Shown here: positions 1 to 8,468 of the stretch, one piece after another | Layout: each line of letters starts with the position of its first letter | Position numbering within the stretch: position 1 is the first letter of the stretch | NCBI GenBank assembly: GCA_947259375.1 | Contig: CAMYLZ010000008.1 | Span: 1 to 64,000 of the forward strand | Reading direction: 5' to 3' | DNA from: an uncultured Parvularculaceae bacterium | GTDB lineage: Bacteria > Pseudomonadota > Alphaproteobacteria > Caulobacterales > Parvularculaceae | DNA length: 64,000 bases | Notes under the pieces: model-generated | The model's input: the letters and a program-made list of their open reading frames with translations, nothing else | Database searches by the model: none | Told to the model about the DNA's origin: nothing | Translations under genes and position numbers: made by a program

Positions 1-93
1 GCCTTTTTCAACATTTCACAAAGGGAAAAAGGAATATGGCAGGCCGGTGACCATTCCGCCTGATGACTGGAGCCCTGTTTACCTTGGCGAGCG

Positions 94-1062
94 TTGACGG
101 TGCATTGCGCCTCCGGCTTAATGCACCCTACTTGCTGCGGGAAGGAACTCCATGACGGCGCCCATGACGCCATCATCGATATGCGCATCTGGGAGGCTGT
201 TCAGGCGCAACTGAAGGCGGCGGCGCAGCGTAGCGGCGCAACAACTTCGGCGCGCCCGCCCCTCACCGGCAAGCTCTTCGCCGACGGCGAGCGCCTGACG
301 CCGACCCATTCGAAGAAAGGCGGTCGGCGTTATCGCTATTACATCACCAGGCATACGGATGCTGGCGAGGCCGCCGGAAAATCACGTTGGCGCGTTCCGG
401 CCGATATGCTCGAAACCGCAATCGCCAAGGCGCTCGATGACTGGCTGCGGTCGCCGGAATCTTCGCGAGACATTCTCAAGGATGGCGCCCGAGCAGTTGA
501 GCACCAGCGACTTCGTCAACTTTTGGATCGGCTTCTTGAATCACAGTCCGGTCTCGCGCCGCGCGAAAGGGTCTTTTCCTGGTCGCGACGCCCCGCGCGT
601 ATCGACCTTGATCCGTCAGGCGTATCGATCTTGCTCGCACCAGAAAAGCTGTTCGAAGATGCGGAACGGCTGACTCTTGTCGAATCCATTAACGTTCGTT
701 CACGGATAAATATCGGGCCGCGCGGCCAGGGCCTGCGCCTTGTCCTGGGAAAAACGCAACAACGAACAGAGCCGAAGGCTGCTTTGCGCACGTTGCTCGC
801 CCGCGCTCATGACTGGCGCGAACGATGGTTTTCAGCACCGGAAAAGACTCTTGCTGAAATCGTCTGCGATTCAACCATAAGCAAGGCTGAAATCAGCCGC
901 GAGATGCGCCTCGCCTTTCTTGCACCCGATATAGTCACCGCAGTGCTAAACGGCGATCTCTCGCTGACCGCCAAGCAGCTTCGGCGACTGAATGACCTGC
1001 CGCCCAGTTGGGCCGAACAGCGCCGTCTCTTTGGCGTCGCGGCGCCGCAAGAGCGTCGATAA
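94..1062 (+). pseudogene. Large serine recombinase remnant (C-terminal part only)
   Basis: The open frame starts at a TTG and gives 322 residues that match only the back half of large serine recombinases. Visible parts are the stretch before the zinc-ribbon-like region (HDAIIDMRIWEAVQAQL), the KKGGRRYRYYI block near residues 75-85, and the family's C-terminal signature FLAPDIVTAVLNG followed by LNDLPPSWAEQRRLFG. The resolvase domain with the catalytic serine is absent. In this frame a TGA at 64-66 closes reading just upstream, so the missing half is not encoded in the 93 bases before it. It lies about 200 bases from the 3' end of tRNA-Tyr, which suggests the relic of an integrated element. 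It may still be translated, but cannot recombine DNA alone. Confidence 0.6.
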
Positions 1063-1270
1063 TTACCACCAACCCCAAGCCAATGGACGATAACAAACCA
1101 TCGCGCCGCGCGTTCGTTGGACCCCGGTTTTGGCGTTTGGAGACAACCGGGCGAAATCGGGTATTCGCCATTTACGTCGACGGCAAGACGTCTCTGCAGA
1201 GCGCAAAATCGCCCGCAATTGCGGGGTTCAGGGCGGAACTACGTTGAACCTTGATAACCGCCGGAATGGC

Positions 1271-1356
1271 TGGTGGAGGGGGCTGGATTCGAACCAGCGT
1301 ACGCATAAGCGGGCAGATTTACAGTCTGCTGGATTTAACCACTCTCCCACCCCTCC
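1271..1356 (-). tRNA. tRNA-Tyr (anticodon GTA)
   Basis: Read on the minus strand the sequence starts GGAGGGGTGGGAGAGTGG, has the anticodon arm with loop CTGTAAA (anticodon GTA), the long variable arm expected of a class II bacterial tRNA-Tyr, and a T arm with GGTTCGAATCC. The acceptor arms GGAGGGG and CCCCTCC pair fully and the terminal ACCA is encoded. Its 3' end faces the recombinase remnant. Confidence 0.95.
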
Positions 1357-1548
1357 ACGAGGCTCTCCGGGCGGGACCGAGACGGCCAATCCGGAGACGA
1401 ACGACGGAACAGAAACGGCGCGCAATGCCGCAGAACCGCCGGGAGAACGGCGTCTATAACCGCGCCGCGCACGCTTCGCAACAGCCTCGGGCGGCGCATT
1501 TGCAGATTTGTTGTTTCCTGAATGATTAGAACCGGCTAGGTCGGCCTG

Positions 1549-2334
1549 ATGAGCAAAGAAAAGCGCAACCGACAGCATCCTCAAAAGCCCGCGGGAAAAC
1601 GCGGCGAGCCCCCGCACCGGCCGGTCTGGATTTACGGTCGCCACGCAGTCGCCGCCGCGCTCGCCAACCGGGCGCGCAAGATCCGCCGCGTCGCCGCGAC
1701 CAAAAATGCGCGCGACTGGCTGGAAAAATCCAGCGCCGACCCGGCCTTGCTCGCCCGGCTTGAAGACGCCCGTCCGGAAGCGATCGACCGGCTGGTGCAT
1801 GACGGCGCGGTGCATCAGGGCCTTGCCGCGCAAATGGACGAGTTGCCGCGCGCGCGCCTTAAAGACGCCTGCGCGCCGGCCGCGCCCGGCCGCCCTGTGC
1901 TGATCCTCGACCAGATTACCGATCCGCAAAATATCGGCGCCCTTTTCCGCTCCGCCGCCGCGTTCGGCGCCCGCGCGGTGATCGTCCAGGACCGGCGCAC
2001 CCCGCCGCTCGCCGGCGCGCTCGCCAAGGCCGCCGCCGGGGCTATCGAAATCGTGCCCTGCGTGCGCGTGGTCAATATCGCCCGCGCCATCGAAGCTTTG
2101 CAGGGGCTCGGCTATTTCTGCGCCGGGCTCGCCGGCGCGGCCGGCCGCGACATTGCGGAACTGCCCGCAGCGCCGCTCGCCCTCGTCATGGGCGCGGAAG
2201 GCGCGGGCCTGCGCCAACTTGTGGGCGAGAGTTGTGACGGGCTGTTCCGCATTCCCATCGCGCCCGGCGTTGAAAGCCTCAATGTTTCGAACGCCGCTGC
2301 AATTTCTTTGTACGAGGCCAGCCGGCCGCGTTAG
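1549..2334 (+). CDS. rlmB: 23S rRNA (guanosine-2'-O-)-methyltransferase, TrmH/SpoU family
   Basis: A 261-residue SpoU-family methyltransferase. The basic N-terminal tail leads into a substrate-binding segment (WIYGRHAVAAALAN), then the knotted SPOUT domain. The three SpoU motifs are present: DPQNIGALFRSAAAFGA near 122-138, VMGAEGAGLRQL near 213-224, and IPIAPGVESLNVSNAA near 235-250. Length and the N-terminal extension match RlmB, which methylates the ribose of G2251 in 23S rRNA using S-adenosylmethionine. It sits alone, upstream of a GST gene on the same strand. RlmB is the best call, but a related TrmH-type specificity cannot be excluded from sequence alone. Confidence 0.85.
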   Translation: MSKEKRNRQHPQKPAGKRGEPPHRPVWIYGRHAVAAALANRARKIRRVAATKNARDWLEKSSADPALLARLEDARPEAIDRLVHDGAVHQGLAAQMDELPRARLKDACAPAAPGRPVLILDQITDPQNIGALFRSAAAFGARAVIVQDRRTPPLAGALAKAAAGAIEIVPCVRVVNIARAIEALQGLGYFCAGLAGAAGRDIAELPAAPLALVMGAEGAGLRQLVGESCDGLFRIPIAPGVESLNVSNAAAISLYEASRPR

Positions 2335-2364
2335 GCTCGCCCTGGCAACAGACCGGAGCGCGCC

Positions 2365-2991
2365 ATGGCCAGACCCGTCCTCTATCACACGCCGAAAACC
2401 CGCGGCGGCGCGACTTTGTGGATGAATGAAGAGCTGGGCGGCGTTTGCGACGTCAAACTCGTCGATATGCAAAAAGGCGAGCAGAAATCGCCGGACTTCC
2501 TGAAAATCAATCCCATGGGAAAAATCCCCGCACTGATGCATGGCGGCGTCGCTGTGACCGAAGCCGCCGCCATTTGCGCTTATCTTGCCGATGCGTTTCC
2601 TCAATCCGGCCTCGCCCCGGCGTCGAACGATCCCAAACGCGGCGCATATTTCCGCTGGATGTTCTTCGCCCCCGCCTGCATCGAGCCGATGATGCTCGAC
2701 AAATTTGCGAATATTGCCCGCGAGAACACCGCCTCTGTCGGATATGGCAGCGAGGCGGATGTTCTTGGCGCGGTCAAAACCGCCATCGCGGAAGGCCCGT
2801 TCTTGCTGGGCGAGAAGTTCACCGCCGCTGACGTGGTGTTCGGTTCGACCTTAAACTTCGCCGTGATGTTCGGCGCGATTGAAAATACGGAACCGTTTGC
2901 CTCGTATACGGATCGCCTCAAATTGCGCCCTGCTTTCCGCCGGTCGGTGGAAAAGAACATGGAATATCTGCAACAGCTCGGGATGCAATAA
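2365..2991 (+). CDS. Glutathione S-transferase family protein
   Basis: 208 residues with the two-domain GST layout: a thioredoxin-like N-terminal domain (YHTPKTRGGATLWMNEE, then NPMGKIPALMHGGVAVTEAAAICAYL with the cis-Pro and the glutathione-binding E-A pair), and an all-helical C-terminal domain ending in a typical helix 6 segment (GEKFTAADVVFGSTLNF). The start ATG is preceded by GGAG at a spacing of 7. The stop codon overlaps the start of the next gene (TAATG), so it is translated with the GFA and HAD genes downstream. The substrate is unknown; a detoxification role is inferred from the family. Confidence 0.85.
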   Translation: MARPVLYHTPKTRGGATLWMNEELGGVCDVKLVDMQKGEQKSPDFLKINPMGKIPALMHGGVAVTEAAAICAYLADAFPQSGLAPASNDPKRGAYFRWMFFAPACIEPMMLDKFANIARENTASVGYGSEADVLGAVKTAIAEGPFLLGEKFTAADVVFGSTLNFAVMFGAIENTEPFASYTDRLKLRPAFRRSVEKNMEYLQQLGMQ

Positions 2992-3413
2992 TGGAAGACG
3001 CCGACCTCGACCACGCACGCGCCAATCATTCCGGCGCCAACCATGCCGGCAGATGCCAATGCGGCGGGGTGCGCTTTGAGGCCGCCGGCCCGGTGATCTT
3101 CACCAGCAATTGCCAATGCGGCGCTTGCAGGCGCGCGACCGGCGCCATGTTCTCCACCTGGGTCGGCTTCAAGGACGAACAGCTCCGCTGGCTGACGAAA
3201 GAGCCTGACTTTTTCGCCAGTTCGCCGGGTGTCAAACGGGGGTTTTGCGCTGCTTGCGGCACGCCGCTCTCCTATCAGGGTGAAAAATGGGCCGGCGAGA
3301 CTCATTTGCTGATTGGCGTCTTCGACAAACCTGAAAATTACAAACCCATTGGCGAGGCGTTCAGCGACGAGGCGTTGCCCTTCGCCTATCACCGCCCGCC
3401 GACAAAATACTGA
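2991..3413 (+). CDS. GFA family protein (glutathione-dependent formaldehyde-activating enzyme/CENP-V fold)
   Basis: 140 residues with the cysteine pattern of the GFA zinc fold: C22-Q-C24, C41-Q-C43-x2-C46 and C86-x2-C89, plus the family signature GFCAACGTPL. The first 20 residues are His- and Asn-rich and precede the domain. The gene overlaps the GST stop by one base and directly abuts the HAD gene, so the three look like one transcript. The family was named for glutathione and formaldehyde chemistry, but most members have no proven activity. Two GFA genes occur in this window; the other is at 45681. Confidence 0.85.
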   Translation: MEDADLDHARANHSGANHAGRCQCGGVRFEAAGPVIFTSNCQCGACRRATGAMFSTWVGFKDEQLRWLTKEPDFFASSPGVKRGFCAACGTPLSYQGEKWAGETHLLIGVFDKPENYKPIGEAFSDEALPFAYHRPPTKY

Positions 3414-4070
3414 ATGGCGCCGATGAATATTGAAGCAGTCATTTTCGACTTCGGCGGCGTCTTTACGACCTCGCCCGTCCAGAATTTCGCCGCCTTTGAG
3501 CGCAAACACGGCCTGCCGGAACGGTTTATCGGCGCGGTCATCAAAACCAACCTGCACGACAACGCCTGGGCGCGATTCGAACGGGCGGAAATCGACATAG
3601 AGACCTTCGACGCGGCCTTCGCCGAGGAAAGCCGCGCCGCCGGTTTTGAAATCCGGGGCAAGATGCTTGTCGGGCTTTTGTCCCTCACCTTCCAGCAACC
3701 GATGATCGATGCGCTTGCCCGCGTCAAAATGGCCGGGTTCAAGACCGGCTGCATCACCAACAACCTGCCGAAGCTCGATTCCAAGGGCATGCTCGCGGCC
3801 AGCGAAAGCCGGGATGCCGTCGAGGCGATCCATGGCAATTTCGATCATGTCATCGAATCGGCGAAGGCCGGCATTCGAAAGCCCGAGCCGCGCATTTACG
3901 AGATGATGTGCGAAGCGCTTGGCGTTCAGCCGCGATCCTGCGTCTTTCTTGATGATCTCGGAGTCAATCTGAAACCGGCGAAGGCCATGGGCATGACCAC
4001 CATCAAGGTTCCGTTTGAGGATGTGCGGCCGGCAGTCAAGGAACTCTACCGAATTCTCGATTTTTCCTGA
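3414..4070 (+). CDS. HAD-IA family hydrolase (ACAD10-type phosphatase domain)
   Basis: 218 residues with the four HAD motifs: IFDFGGVFTT (nucleophile D12; the second acid is replaced by Gly, as in the epoxide-hydrolase-like subgroup), ITNN for motif II, the conserved Lys in GIRKPEPRIYEMM, and CVFLDDLGVNLKPA for motif IV. It begins immediately after the GFA stop; an alternative ATG three codons in (3423) fits many homologs better. The subgroup resembles the HAD domain fused to an acyl-CoA dehydrogenase in vertebrate ACAD10, and here the next gene is an acyl-CoA dehydrogenase-like protein. The substrate is unknown. Confidence 0.8.
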   Translation: MAPMNIEAVIFDFGGVFTTSPVQNFAAFERKHGLPERFIGAVIKTNLHDNAWARFERAEIDIETFDAAFAEESRAAGFEIRGKMLVGLLSLTFQQPMIDALARVKMAGFKTGCITNNLPKLDSKGMLAASESRDAVEAIHGNFDHVIESAKAGIRKPEPRIYEMMCEALGVQPRSCVFLDDLGVNLKPAKAMGMTTIKVPFEDVRPAVKELYRILDFS

Positions 4071-4211
4071 GCGGCGTGTCACAAGCGTCATTTCGACATT
4101 GCGCCTGAGACAAACGCAAAAACCGCAGCCTTTGCGCCTGGCCGATAAACGCCCCAATCCGCCTGCTTTTGCCCGTTTTCGCGCCGCCCCCCATCGGATA
4201 GACTGCGCGCC

Positions 4212-5867
4212 ATGACCCATTTCCATCCGCGCGCCGACCTTGAGACCCACGACGTCACCAACCAGCCGCCGCCTTTTGAGAATGTGAACCTGTTTGAGGC
4301 CGACGCGGCGCTCAAAAGCGCCGTTGAGAAGAACGGCGCCGGTGCGCATCACGCGCGCCTTGCCGCTTATGGCGCGCGCGTCGGTTCGCCCGAAGTCATC
4401 GAATGGGCTCGGCTCGCCAACCAGAACCTGCCGAAACTGTTGAGCTTTGACCGCTATGGCCACCGCCTCGATGAAGTCGAATTCCACCCCGCCTATCACG
4501 AGCTGATGCAATTGGGCCTGTCGGCCGGCTACGCCTCGCTTGCCTGGACCGCGAAATCCGGCGGGCATGTCGCCCATGCGGCGCTCGCCTTCATGCAGGC
4601 GGCGAGCGAGCCCGGCGTCGGCTGCCCGATGACCATGACTTATGCCGCCGTGCCCGCGCTGCGCCGCGAGCCCGCGATTGCCGAAGAATGGATCCCGCGC
4701 CTTACCGCCGGCGCTTATGACGGGCGTTTCATTCCGGCTGCGGATAAAAAAGCCGCCACCATGGGCATGGCGATGACGGAAAAACAGGGCGGGTCGGATA
4801 TTCGCGCCAACACGACCTGCGCCGTGCATGTGGTCGATGACGAATATGAGCTGACCGGTCACAAATGGTTTTGTTCCGCACCCATGTGCGACGCGTTTTT
4901 GACGCTCGCGCAAACCCAGGCCGGCGTCACCTGTTTTCTCGTGCCCCGCTGGCGACCGGACGGCACGCGCAACGCCTTTCACATCATGCGGCTGAAAGAC
5001 AAGCTTGGCGATCGCGCCAATGCATCCTCCGAGATCGAATATCACGGTGCTTATGCGCGGCGCGTCGGCGAGGAAGGCCGCGGCGTGAGGACCATTATCG
5101 ACATGGTGCAGCATACGCGCCTTGATTGTATCGCCGGCTCCGCCGGCGGCATGCGCGCGGCCCTCGCCCAGGCGCTGTGGCACGCGGCGCATCGCGCCGC
5201 CTTCCAGAAAAAGCTCATCGACCAGCCGGCAATGATGATGGTGCTCGCCGATCTCGCGCTTGAAACCGAAGCCGCGACTGCGCTCGCCATGCGCATCGCC
5301 GGCGCCTTTGACAAAGCGGCAAGCGACGAGCGCGAAGCGGCCTTCATGCGCCTTGCAACGCCAATCGCCAAATATTGGGTCTGCAAGCGCCAGCCCGGCG
5401 TCGTTTACGAGGCGCTTGAATGCCATGGCGGCGCGGGGTTCGTCGAGGAAGGGCCAATGCCGCGACTTTTCCGCCAGTCGCCCCTGAACGCTATCTGGGA
5501 AGGGTCGGGCAATGTCATCGCGCTTGACATCTTGCGCGCCCTGCAGCGCGAGCCCGAAAGTCTGGAAGCGGTGCGCGGTGAGATTCTCGCGGCGCGCGGC
5601 GCCAATGCCCATCTCGACGCGCATATCGCCGCGCTCGACACATGGTTCGCACCCGGCGCGCTCAATGAAGGGACCGCGCGCGCCTTCGCCGAGGATATGG
5701 CGCTCGCGCTGGAGGCGGCGGCGCTGATGAAAACGGCGCCCGGCTTTGTCTTTGACGGATTTTGCAATGCTCGGCTCGATGCGGATAACAGATCCTTCGT
5801 ATTCGGCGCCGTCACAGCCGACATCGACGCCGCAAAAATTATCGACCGCGCCGCGCCTGCGCCGTGA
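4212..5867 (+). CDS. aidB: AidB-type acyl-CoA dehydrogenase family flavoprotein
   Basis: 551 residues, close to E. coli AidB (541). Matching AidB features run the whole length: N-terminal THDVTNQPPPFENVNLF, then CPMTMTYAAVPAL, the flavin-site motif MAMTEKQGGSDIRANTT, GHKWFCSAPMCDA, LKDKLGDRANASSEIEY, and the C-terminal IWEGSGNVIALDILR. AidB binds FAD and DNA and is induced by alkylating agents in E. coli; whether it repairs or only shields DNA is unsettled. The gene lies 140 bases after the HAD gene on the same strand. No Ada gene or Ada box was recognised here, so alkylation control is not shown by this sequence. Confidence 0.88.
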   Translation: MTHFHPRADLETHDVTNQPPPFENVNLFEADAALKSAVEKNGAGAHHARLAAYGARVGSPEVIEWARLANQNLPKLLSFDRYGHRLDEVEFHPAYHELMQLGLSAGYASLAWTAKSGGHVAHAALAFMQAASEPGVGCPMTMTYAAVPALRREPAIAEEWIPRLTAGAYDGRFIPAADKKAATMGMAMTEKQGGSDIRANTTCAVHVVDDEYELTGHKWFCSAPMCDAFLTLAQTQAGVTCFLVPRWRPDGTRNAFHIMRLKDKLGDRANASSEIEYHGAYARRVGEEGRGVRTIIDMVQHTRLDCIAGSAGGMRAALAQALWHAAHRAAFQKKLIDQPAMMMVLADLALETEAATALAMRIAGAFDKAASDEREAAFMRLATPIAKYWVCKRQPGVVYEALECHGGAGFVEEGPMPRLFRQSPLNAIWEGSGNVIALDILRALQREPESLEAVRGEILAARGANAHLDAHIAALDTWFAPGALNEGTARAFAEDMALALEAAALMKTAPGFVFDGFCNARLDADNRSFVFGAVTADIDAAKIIDRAAPAP

Positions 5868-5993
5868 ATGCAAAACCCGCAGCCATCGCAACCTATCACC
5901 TTCCCTTTGAGGGGACGTCAAAATCGCCGCGCGAGCGTGGATGGGGGATATAAAACGCATAACAGCGAGGATCATACCCCCGCTGCGAAACCC

Positions 5994-6009
5994 GTGGATA
6001 ACTATCCAC
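5994..6009. promoter_or_regulatory. Palindrome with two inverted DnaA-box-like sequences
   Basis: GTGGATAACTATCCAC is a perfect 7-2-7 inverted repeat. Read on the minus strand it contains TTATCCACG, 8 of 9 matches to the DnaA box TTATCCACA; the plus strand gives CTATCCACC, 7 of 9. DnaA or another dimeric protein could bind. No cluster of further boxes is seen, so an origin is not claimed. Confidence 0.35.
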
Positions 6010-6223
6010 CAAAAGCGGGATTCATAGCGATTTTCATCAAATAAGATGTAATTTTCACGAGCTAACTCGCCTTATGCGTGTACGGATTTTCACCCTGTTT
6101 CAGTTGCTGCAATCCGAACCATTCTCTTAAACGCCTCCTAAGGCGCGGCGCCTAGCGTCAGCCTGTAACGCGGCCGGTGTAACGCCCCTTTCCCGGACGC
6201 ACGACCGCCCAGCAAGAAAGGCT

Positions 6224-6258
6224 GCGCCCGCGACCAGAAGGGTCGCGGGCGCGGTTTT
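6224..6258 (+). terminator. Strong hairpin followed by TTTT (terminator or leader hairpin)
   Basis: GCGCCCGCGACC (6224-6235), loop AGAAG, and GGTCGCGGGCGC (6241-6252) form a perfect 12-bp stem followed by GG and TTTT. The stem sits 33 bases before the start codon of the gene at 6286 and over 350 bases after aidB. It could end a small RNA, end a long aidB transcript, or attenuate the downstream gene. The short T run makes termination strength uncertain. Confidence 0.5.
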
Positions 6259-6285
6259 CCACCAAACGCCGGAAGGACCGCTTCA

Positions 6286-6648
6286 ATGGCCGTACGAATT
6301 GAAACGCCGCGCTATGCTGCGATCCCGGCGATCCTTGCGATCGCCGGCGCCGCATTCGTTCTGAAACCCGAGGCGTTACGCCGCGATTTCGTGCTTGAAG
6401 CCAAGGGCGCCATGGGGTTCGCGCAGAAATACGAGGTCATGTATGCGGCCTGCGCCCGAGAAGACGCAGCGCGAGAGCCGAGCAGCGGCTTTGGCCATCG
6501 CTTCCCGGCGCGCAGCGATGCAGACGCCGCCGACTTCGTCAAAACCGCCCGCCCGCAATGCGAAGTCGCAAGCCTTTATCGTCTTGAGCCGCGAAAAACG
6601 CGGTCGCCCTCCGCCCCGCGCTACCAGCGCTCTCGCATCGATTTGTGA
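6286..6648 (+). CDS. Hypothetical protein with one N-terminal membrane segment
   Basis: 120 residues, no family recognised. A hydrophobic stretch at about residues 11-27 (YAAIPAILAIAGAAFVL) suggests a signal anchor; the rest is basic and Pro/Arg-rich with two cysteines. The start is supported by GGAAGGA eight bases upstream. The C-terminal third reads like low-complexity basic sequence, so the frame could be partly spurious. It converges with the membrane protein gene ending at 6658. Confidence 0.4.
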   Translation: MAVRIETPRYAAIPAILAIAGAAFVLKPEALRRDFVLEAKGAMGFAQKYEVMYAACAREDAAREPSSGFGHRFPARSDADAADFVKTARPQCEVASLYRLEPRKTRSPSAPRYQRSRIDL

Positions 6649-6657
6649 CATGTCCGA

Positions 6658-7095
6658 TTAATCGGCATTGAGGGTGCGAACGGTCTCGGGCCCCTCGCCG
6701 CCGAACAATGTCGCAAGCCCGCCGATCAGCATCCCGATGATTGCGCCTTCCAACACGCCCCACCACGGCGAAGTCAGGCCGAAGATCGGCGCCGCCTCCA
6801 TCATTGGCGCGAACACCTCCCACGCAAACAGGATCAAGAGAAGGTTCATCCAGCCGCCGATCAGCGCGCCCATGAACCACCAGGGCAATTTCAGTTTCAG
6901 CATCGGATGCCAAGTCATGACGCCGGCCATGGCGATAAACGCGCCGATCGCCGTATACCAGAATAACATCCCGATACGGATTTTTATATCGTCGACGCCG
7001 AAAGCTGGCGCTGCAAAAAATCCGGTCACGCCGAGCGCGAAGCCGACCGACTTGCCGACCACGATCCGCGTTATCAGCGAAGGTTTTGCAAACAT
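6658..7095 (-). CDS. Small multi-pass membrane protein, unknown function
   Basis: 145 residues from the ATG at 7095, chosen because GGGAGAG precedes it by about 6-10 bases; the longer frame to 7131 adds 12 residues without a better signal. Hydrophobic segments near 16-33, 43-63, 74-95 and 110-130 suggest four membrane helices. Features such as PWWFMGALIGGWMNLLLI look like a conserved small membrane family, but I do not recognise it. It lies between a hypothetical gene and tRNA-Pro, as a single-gene unit. Confidence 0.65.
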   Translation of the reverse strand: MFAKPSLITRIVVGKSVGFALGVTGFFAAPAFGVDDIKIRIGMLFWYTAIGAFIAMAGVMTWHPMLKLKLPWWFMGALIGGWMNLLLILFAWEVFAPMMEAAPIFGLTSPWWGVLEGAIIGMLIGGLATLFGGEGPETVRTLNAD

Positions 7096-7229
7096 CGTGT
7101 TCTCTCCCTGCCTAACTGCCGATGTGTGCATTCAGATCGCACAAAGCAAGGCAGCGAAATGTCCGCACCCGGTGCAATTCATTATGAGACGCATTTTCAG
7201 GAAGCTTGAAAATTCAGAATGCTCAAAAA

Positions 7230-7306
<77 letters not shown>

Positions 7307-7407
7307 ACCTTGGCTCGCACCCGGGCGCTGACGCCCGTCGCGAGAGCCGCGGACTATAGTCATCCGCGCGAAAAGGGAAACCCGGTTCTTTCAGAAATTT
7401 TACCGGT

Positions 7408-7953
7408 TTAGCCGGTCGCCGCGCCCTTTTCATCTTCCGGCGCGTCATCTTCCGCCTCTATGGCCTCAAGCGCCAGCGCCGCCTCGTCAAGGGCGTCCTG
7501 CACCGTTTCGAGCCGCGCCAGCAGGGCCTTCAACATGCGGCGCAATTCCGGCGTCAGCGGGCGCGCGAGCGCTTCGGCGGCGCCAAGCTCCAGCACGCCG
7601 CCGGCCGCCGCCGGCTCCTCCTCGTCATGACCATCGGCGATCAGCGGGCGCACCTCGATAGCCTCTCCGGCCGCCACGCGCCGGCCCAGCTCGGAGATGT
7701 ATTTCACGCCCTCATCCTTGAAGATCTTCTGCACGCCCTTGGTGGTGTAGCGCTGATCATAAAGCAGCACGCGAATGCCGCGTAACAGATCAATATCGAG
7801 CGGCCGGTAATAGCGCCTTCCGCCGGCGCGGCGCATGGGCCGCACCTGCCCGAAGACTTCTTCCCAGTGGCGCAAAACGTGCTGAGGCACGTCCAGCTCT
7901 TTGGCTGCTTCTGATATGGTTCGAAAGGCTTCGGCGGATTTCGCCACAGGCAT
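7408..7953 (-). CDS. MerR family transcriptional regulator
   Basis: 181 residues. An N-terminal MerR helix-turn-helix is clear ([21 protein letters not shown] near 13-33, then [22 protein letters not shown]). An acidic C-terminal half, predicted helical, may form the dimer coil ([20 protein letters not shown]). No cysteine-based metal or drug pocket is seen. It follows ihfA at a distance of 36 bases on the same strand, an arrangement that is standard in alphaproteobacteria (plsX-fabH-ihfA-merR). The target genes are unknown. Confidence 0.88.
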   Translation of the reverse strand: MPVAKSAEAFRTISEAAKELDVPQHVLRHWEEVFGQVRPMRRAGGRRYYRPLDIDLLRGIRVLLYDQRYTTKGVQKIFKDEGVKYISELGRRVAAGEAIEVRPLIADGHDEEEPAAAGGVLELGAAEALARPLTPELRRMLKALLARLETVQDALDEAALALEAIEAEDDAPEDEKGAATG

Positions 7954-7989
7954 TGCCCAGCTCGTTGTTAGCCCCGTCCAATATGCAAC

Positions 7990-8307
7990 TTATTCGGCAG
8001 CGTCCGCCTGCCGATGGGATAGGTTGATTTCGTCCTTGAGAACATGCGACGCGCGAAAGGTGATGACCCGGCGCGGCGCAATCGGCACTTCCTCGCCGGT
8101 TTTCGGATTACGCCCCATACGGAGTTTCTTGTCGCGAACGGAAAACGTACCGAAGGAGGATATCTTTACGGTCTCCCCCTTTTCCAGCGCACCTGCGACT
8201 TCATCAAGAATGCGTTCGACAAAGGCCGAGGATTCGTTGCGCGAAATGCCAAGTGATCGATAAACGGCGTCGGTCAGGTCGGCCCGCGTGATTGTTTTTC
8301 CCGTCAT
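7990..8307 (-). CDS. ihfA: Integration host factor subunit alpha
   Basis: 105 residues of the HU/IHF family. The helical body ([20 protein letters not shown]) is followed by [13 protein letters not shown] and the DNA-intercalating arm [20 protein letters not shown], with the Pro that kinks DNA. The short extended C-terminus ([15 protein letters not shown]) fits IHF-alpha rather than HU. It should pair with IhfB (not in this window) to bend DNA at specific sites. It sits between fabH and merR on the minus strand, consistent with the common alphaproteobacterial order. Confidence 0.93.
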   Translation of the reverse strand: MTGKTITRADLTDAVYRSLGISRNESSAFVERILDEVAGALEKGETVKISSFGTFSVRDKKLRMGRNPKTGEEVPIAPRRVITFRASHVLKDEINLSHRQADAAE

Positions 8308-8468
8308 GCCTGCTCATCCCCGGCTTGCAGCCCGGCAATCGCCTCGCCGGCAGCCCGCAATAATTGCGCCCTAACGAAATGCGAGGTTAAAGGCTGACCG
8401 GCGGTGCGGTCAATAACCCGTTGAAATATATTGCCTGTTATTCACAAGACGGCCAGCGGCCGGTAAGC

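Larger units (their letters stand above)
5868..6285. other. Non-coding gap with DnaA-box-like palindrome and strong hairpin
   Basis: 418 bases without a credible gene. The first half is AT-rich for this genome. It contains the perfect inverted repeat GTGGATA-AC-TATCCAC at 5994-6009, a GATTC at about 6019-6023 (a GANTC site, the CcrM methylation target in this class) and, at 6224-6252, a 12-bp perfect hairpin. A purine-rich ribosome binding site (GGAAGGA) near 6271-6277 leads into the gene at 6286. The gap could be a regulatory region or encode a small RNA ending at the hairpin. Confidence 0.5.

Noticed and set aside
1228-2604. A 458-codon frame on the minus strand across tRNA-Tyr and rlmB
   Set aside because: It reads through a tRNA gene and antisense to rlmB and has no domain.
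2601-5975. A 1124-codon open frame on the minus strand
   Set aside because: It lies antisense to the GST, GFA, HAD and aidB genes, all of which match known families. Its protein is rich in Arg, His and Gly with no recognisable domain; long antisense frames are expected in GC-rich DNA.
5868-6285. Chromosomal replication origin
   Set aside because: Only one pair of DnaA-like boxes is seen, with no box cluster and none of the usual origin neighbours. The palindrome is reported only as a site.
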